In this document: positions 63,212 through 64,000 of the stretch, in pieces
Layout of the letters: the number at the start of each line of letters is the position of its first letter
Numbering within the stretch: position 1 is the stretch's first letter
NCBI RefSeq assembly: GCF_030161555.1
Contig: NZ_BSUK01000001.1
Coordinates: 2,170,001-2,234,000 of the forward strand
Direction of reading: 5' to 3'
From: Luteimicrobium album
Lineage (GTDB): Bacteria > Actinomycetota > Actinomycetes > Actinomycetales > Cellulomonadaceae
Length of the DNA: 64,000 bases
The notes under the pieces: generated by a model
What the model saw: the letters and a program-made list of their open reading frames with translations, nothing else
What the model was told of the DNA's origin: nothing
Database searches by the model: none
Made by a program: the position numbers and the translations under genes

Positions 63212-64000
63212 TCACTGGTAGATGCCCAGCTCGTACAGCGAGTACCCGTAGGCGGTGCCGCGCTGCGTCCCGTGGATCCGCACGTAGCGGCCGGACCCGG
63301 CGACGTCGAGCGTGTCCACCCCGCCGTCGCCGTCGGTCACGGTCTTGACCGTCGACCACGTGCTCCCGTCGTTCGAGACCTGGACCTGGTAGCCCTTGGC
63401 GAACGCGGACTCCCAGACGAGCTGCACGGCGTGGAACGACTGCACGGAGCCCAGGTCGACCTGGATCCACTCGTCGTCGTCCCAGTTGCTCGCCCAGCGC
63501 GTCGACAGGTCACCGTCGACGGCCTGGCCCGGGGACCAGTTGCCGTTGTACTGGTCGAAGGACGACGCCGTCGCCGTCTTGTGCAGGGCGATGTTCGTCC
63601 CCGCGACGGCCGGCGGCACGACGCGCATGTCGACGGTCTGGACGCCGACGTTGGAGTGGCCGTCCTCGGCCCAGACGTAGACCTTCCAGACGCCGGGTCG
63701 GCTGGGCGCGTCGATCTGGAAGACTCCCGGCGACGTCTGCGTGAACGGGACCTCCTGGGTGCCCGTCGCGCCGTCGATGCCGATCGAGTTGAGCGACGTG
63801 TGGTACGTGATCGCGTCGCCGTCGGGGTCTGTCACGTTCGCGTGGATCGTGGCCTTGGAGCCCACGGCCACCGCGCTCGCGTTGTCGATGCTCATCGACG
63901 CGAAGCGCGGCGGCGTGTTGACGCCGGGCTGCGCGGCGGACCCGCCGAACGCCTTGGCGACCGCGTAGTACGAGAGGCGCTTGTTGTCGCCGGGGATGAC
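63212..64000 (-). CDS. C-terminal part of a large secreted protein with a discoidin domain, truncated by window edge
   Basis: The last 262 residues; the frame is open to base 64000. It begins GDNKRLSYYAVAKAFGGSAA, then an Ig/cadherin-like beta domain (RFASMSIDNASAVAVGSKAT, NVTDPDGDAITYHTSL, SRPGVWKVYVWAEDGHSNV) and an F5/8 type C module (IALHKTATASSFDQYNG, DDDEWIQVDLGSVQSFHAV, RGTAYGYSLYELGIYQ). The catalytic part lies upstream, outside the window. A glycoside hydrolase is likely from context; family not visible. Third discoidin protein in a row. Confidence 0.8.
   Translation of the reverse strand, partial: VIPGDNKRLSYYAVAKAFGGSAAQPGVNTPPRFASMSIDNASAVAVGSKATIHANVTDPDGDAITYHTSLNSIGIDGATGTQEVPFTQTSPGVFQIDAPSRPGVWKVYVWAEDGHSNVGVQTVDMRVVPPAVAGTNIALHKTATASSFDQYNGNWSPGQAVDGDLSTRWASNWDDDEWIQVDLGSVQSFHAVQLVWESAFAKGYQVQVSNDGSTWSTVKTVTDGDGGVDTLDVAGSGRYVRIHGTQRGTAYGYSLYELGIYQ

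Noticed and set aside
1..64000. tRNA, rRNA, CRISPR, IS element or prophage
   Set aside because: I saw no cloverleaf-like or rRNA sequence, no regular repeat-spacer pattern, no transposase and no phage structural gene. A tRNAscan or Infernal run could still find a small RNA.

Overview
The window is very GC-rich DNA with dense genes, GTG starts, four-base GTGA/ATGA gene overlaps and almost only TGA stops. Gene content (glnR, clpC, WYP-free actinobacterial regulators, DUF2510/sunset proteins, DUF4395, DUF2516, a LAXTG sortase substrate, GH18 chitinase and discoidin-bearing exoenzymes) points to a high-GC actinobacterium, most likely a soil polysaccharide degrader of the Cellulomonas/Promicromonospora type. 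The genus is inference. No rRNA, tRNA, CRISPR array, insertion sequence or prophage was seen.

Layout. 0-3.1 kb: end of an unknown gene, aldR/ald alanine catabolism pair, and an MNT-HEPN toxin-antitoxin pair whose HEPN gene has an in-frame TAG. 3.1-8.5 kb (minus): aldo/keto reductase, Hsp20, a secreted HNH nuclease and a DUF2510 protein that both end in a sunset domain, an alpha/beta hydrolase and the nitrogen regulator GlnR. 8.7-16.6 kb: membrane protein/thioredoxin/DUF4395 trio, OhrR-type regulator, gap, GlxA-type regulator, three small genes of unknown role, a one-piece sigma/anti-sigma/receptor protein, and DsrE. 16.7-22.5 kb (plus): 35-residue membrane peptide, nitrobindin, YgfZ, FUSC transporter, Phd-PIN toxin-antitoxin, DUF2516, asparaginase, dtd. 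22.7-29.1 kb: large LuxR ATPase regulator and a chitinase with a lipoprotein. 29.3-33.3 kb (minus): LAXTG surface protein, DUF4012 protein, universal stress protein.

33.5-45 kb (plus): clpC, then a nine-gene amino-sugar operon: sugar ABC importer without its own ATPase, NagZ-like glucosaminidase, AnmK, a BadF-type sugar kinase, MurQ and a MurR/RpiR regulator. Together they should import cell-wall sugars or muropeptides, split off GlcNAc, phosphorylate (anhydro)MurNAc and convert it to GlcNAc-6-P. 45-48.5 kb (minus): epimerase-like SDR, YczE-type membrane protein, glycosyltransferase, P-loop kinase. 48.5-55 kb (plus): HAD phosphatase, PhnD-C-E-E importer, an Rv0805-like phosphodiesterase and a second RpiR regulator, preceded by a PHO-box-like direct repeat; this reads as a phosphodiester or phosphonate scavenging operon. 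55-64 kb: Gfo/Idh oxidoreductase, a KAS III enzyme and three adjacent secreted proteins with F5/8 type C (discoidin) domains, one carrying a beta-helix and one a DUF1996 domain.

Quality warning: at least 20 genes, including clpC, carry single-base reading-frame breaks. Most sit at G or C runs that are one base too short. They look like sequencing or assembly errors, and I annotate those genes across the breaks rather than as pseudogenes.
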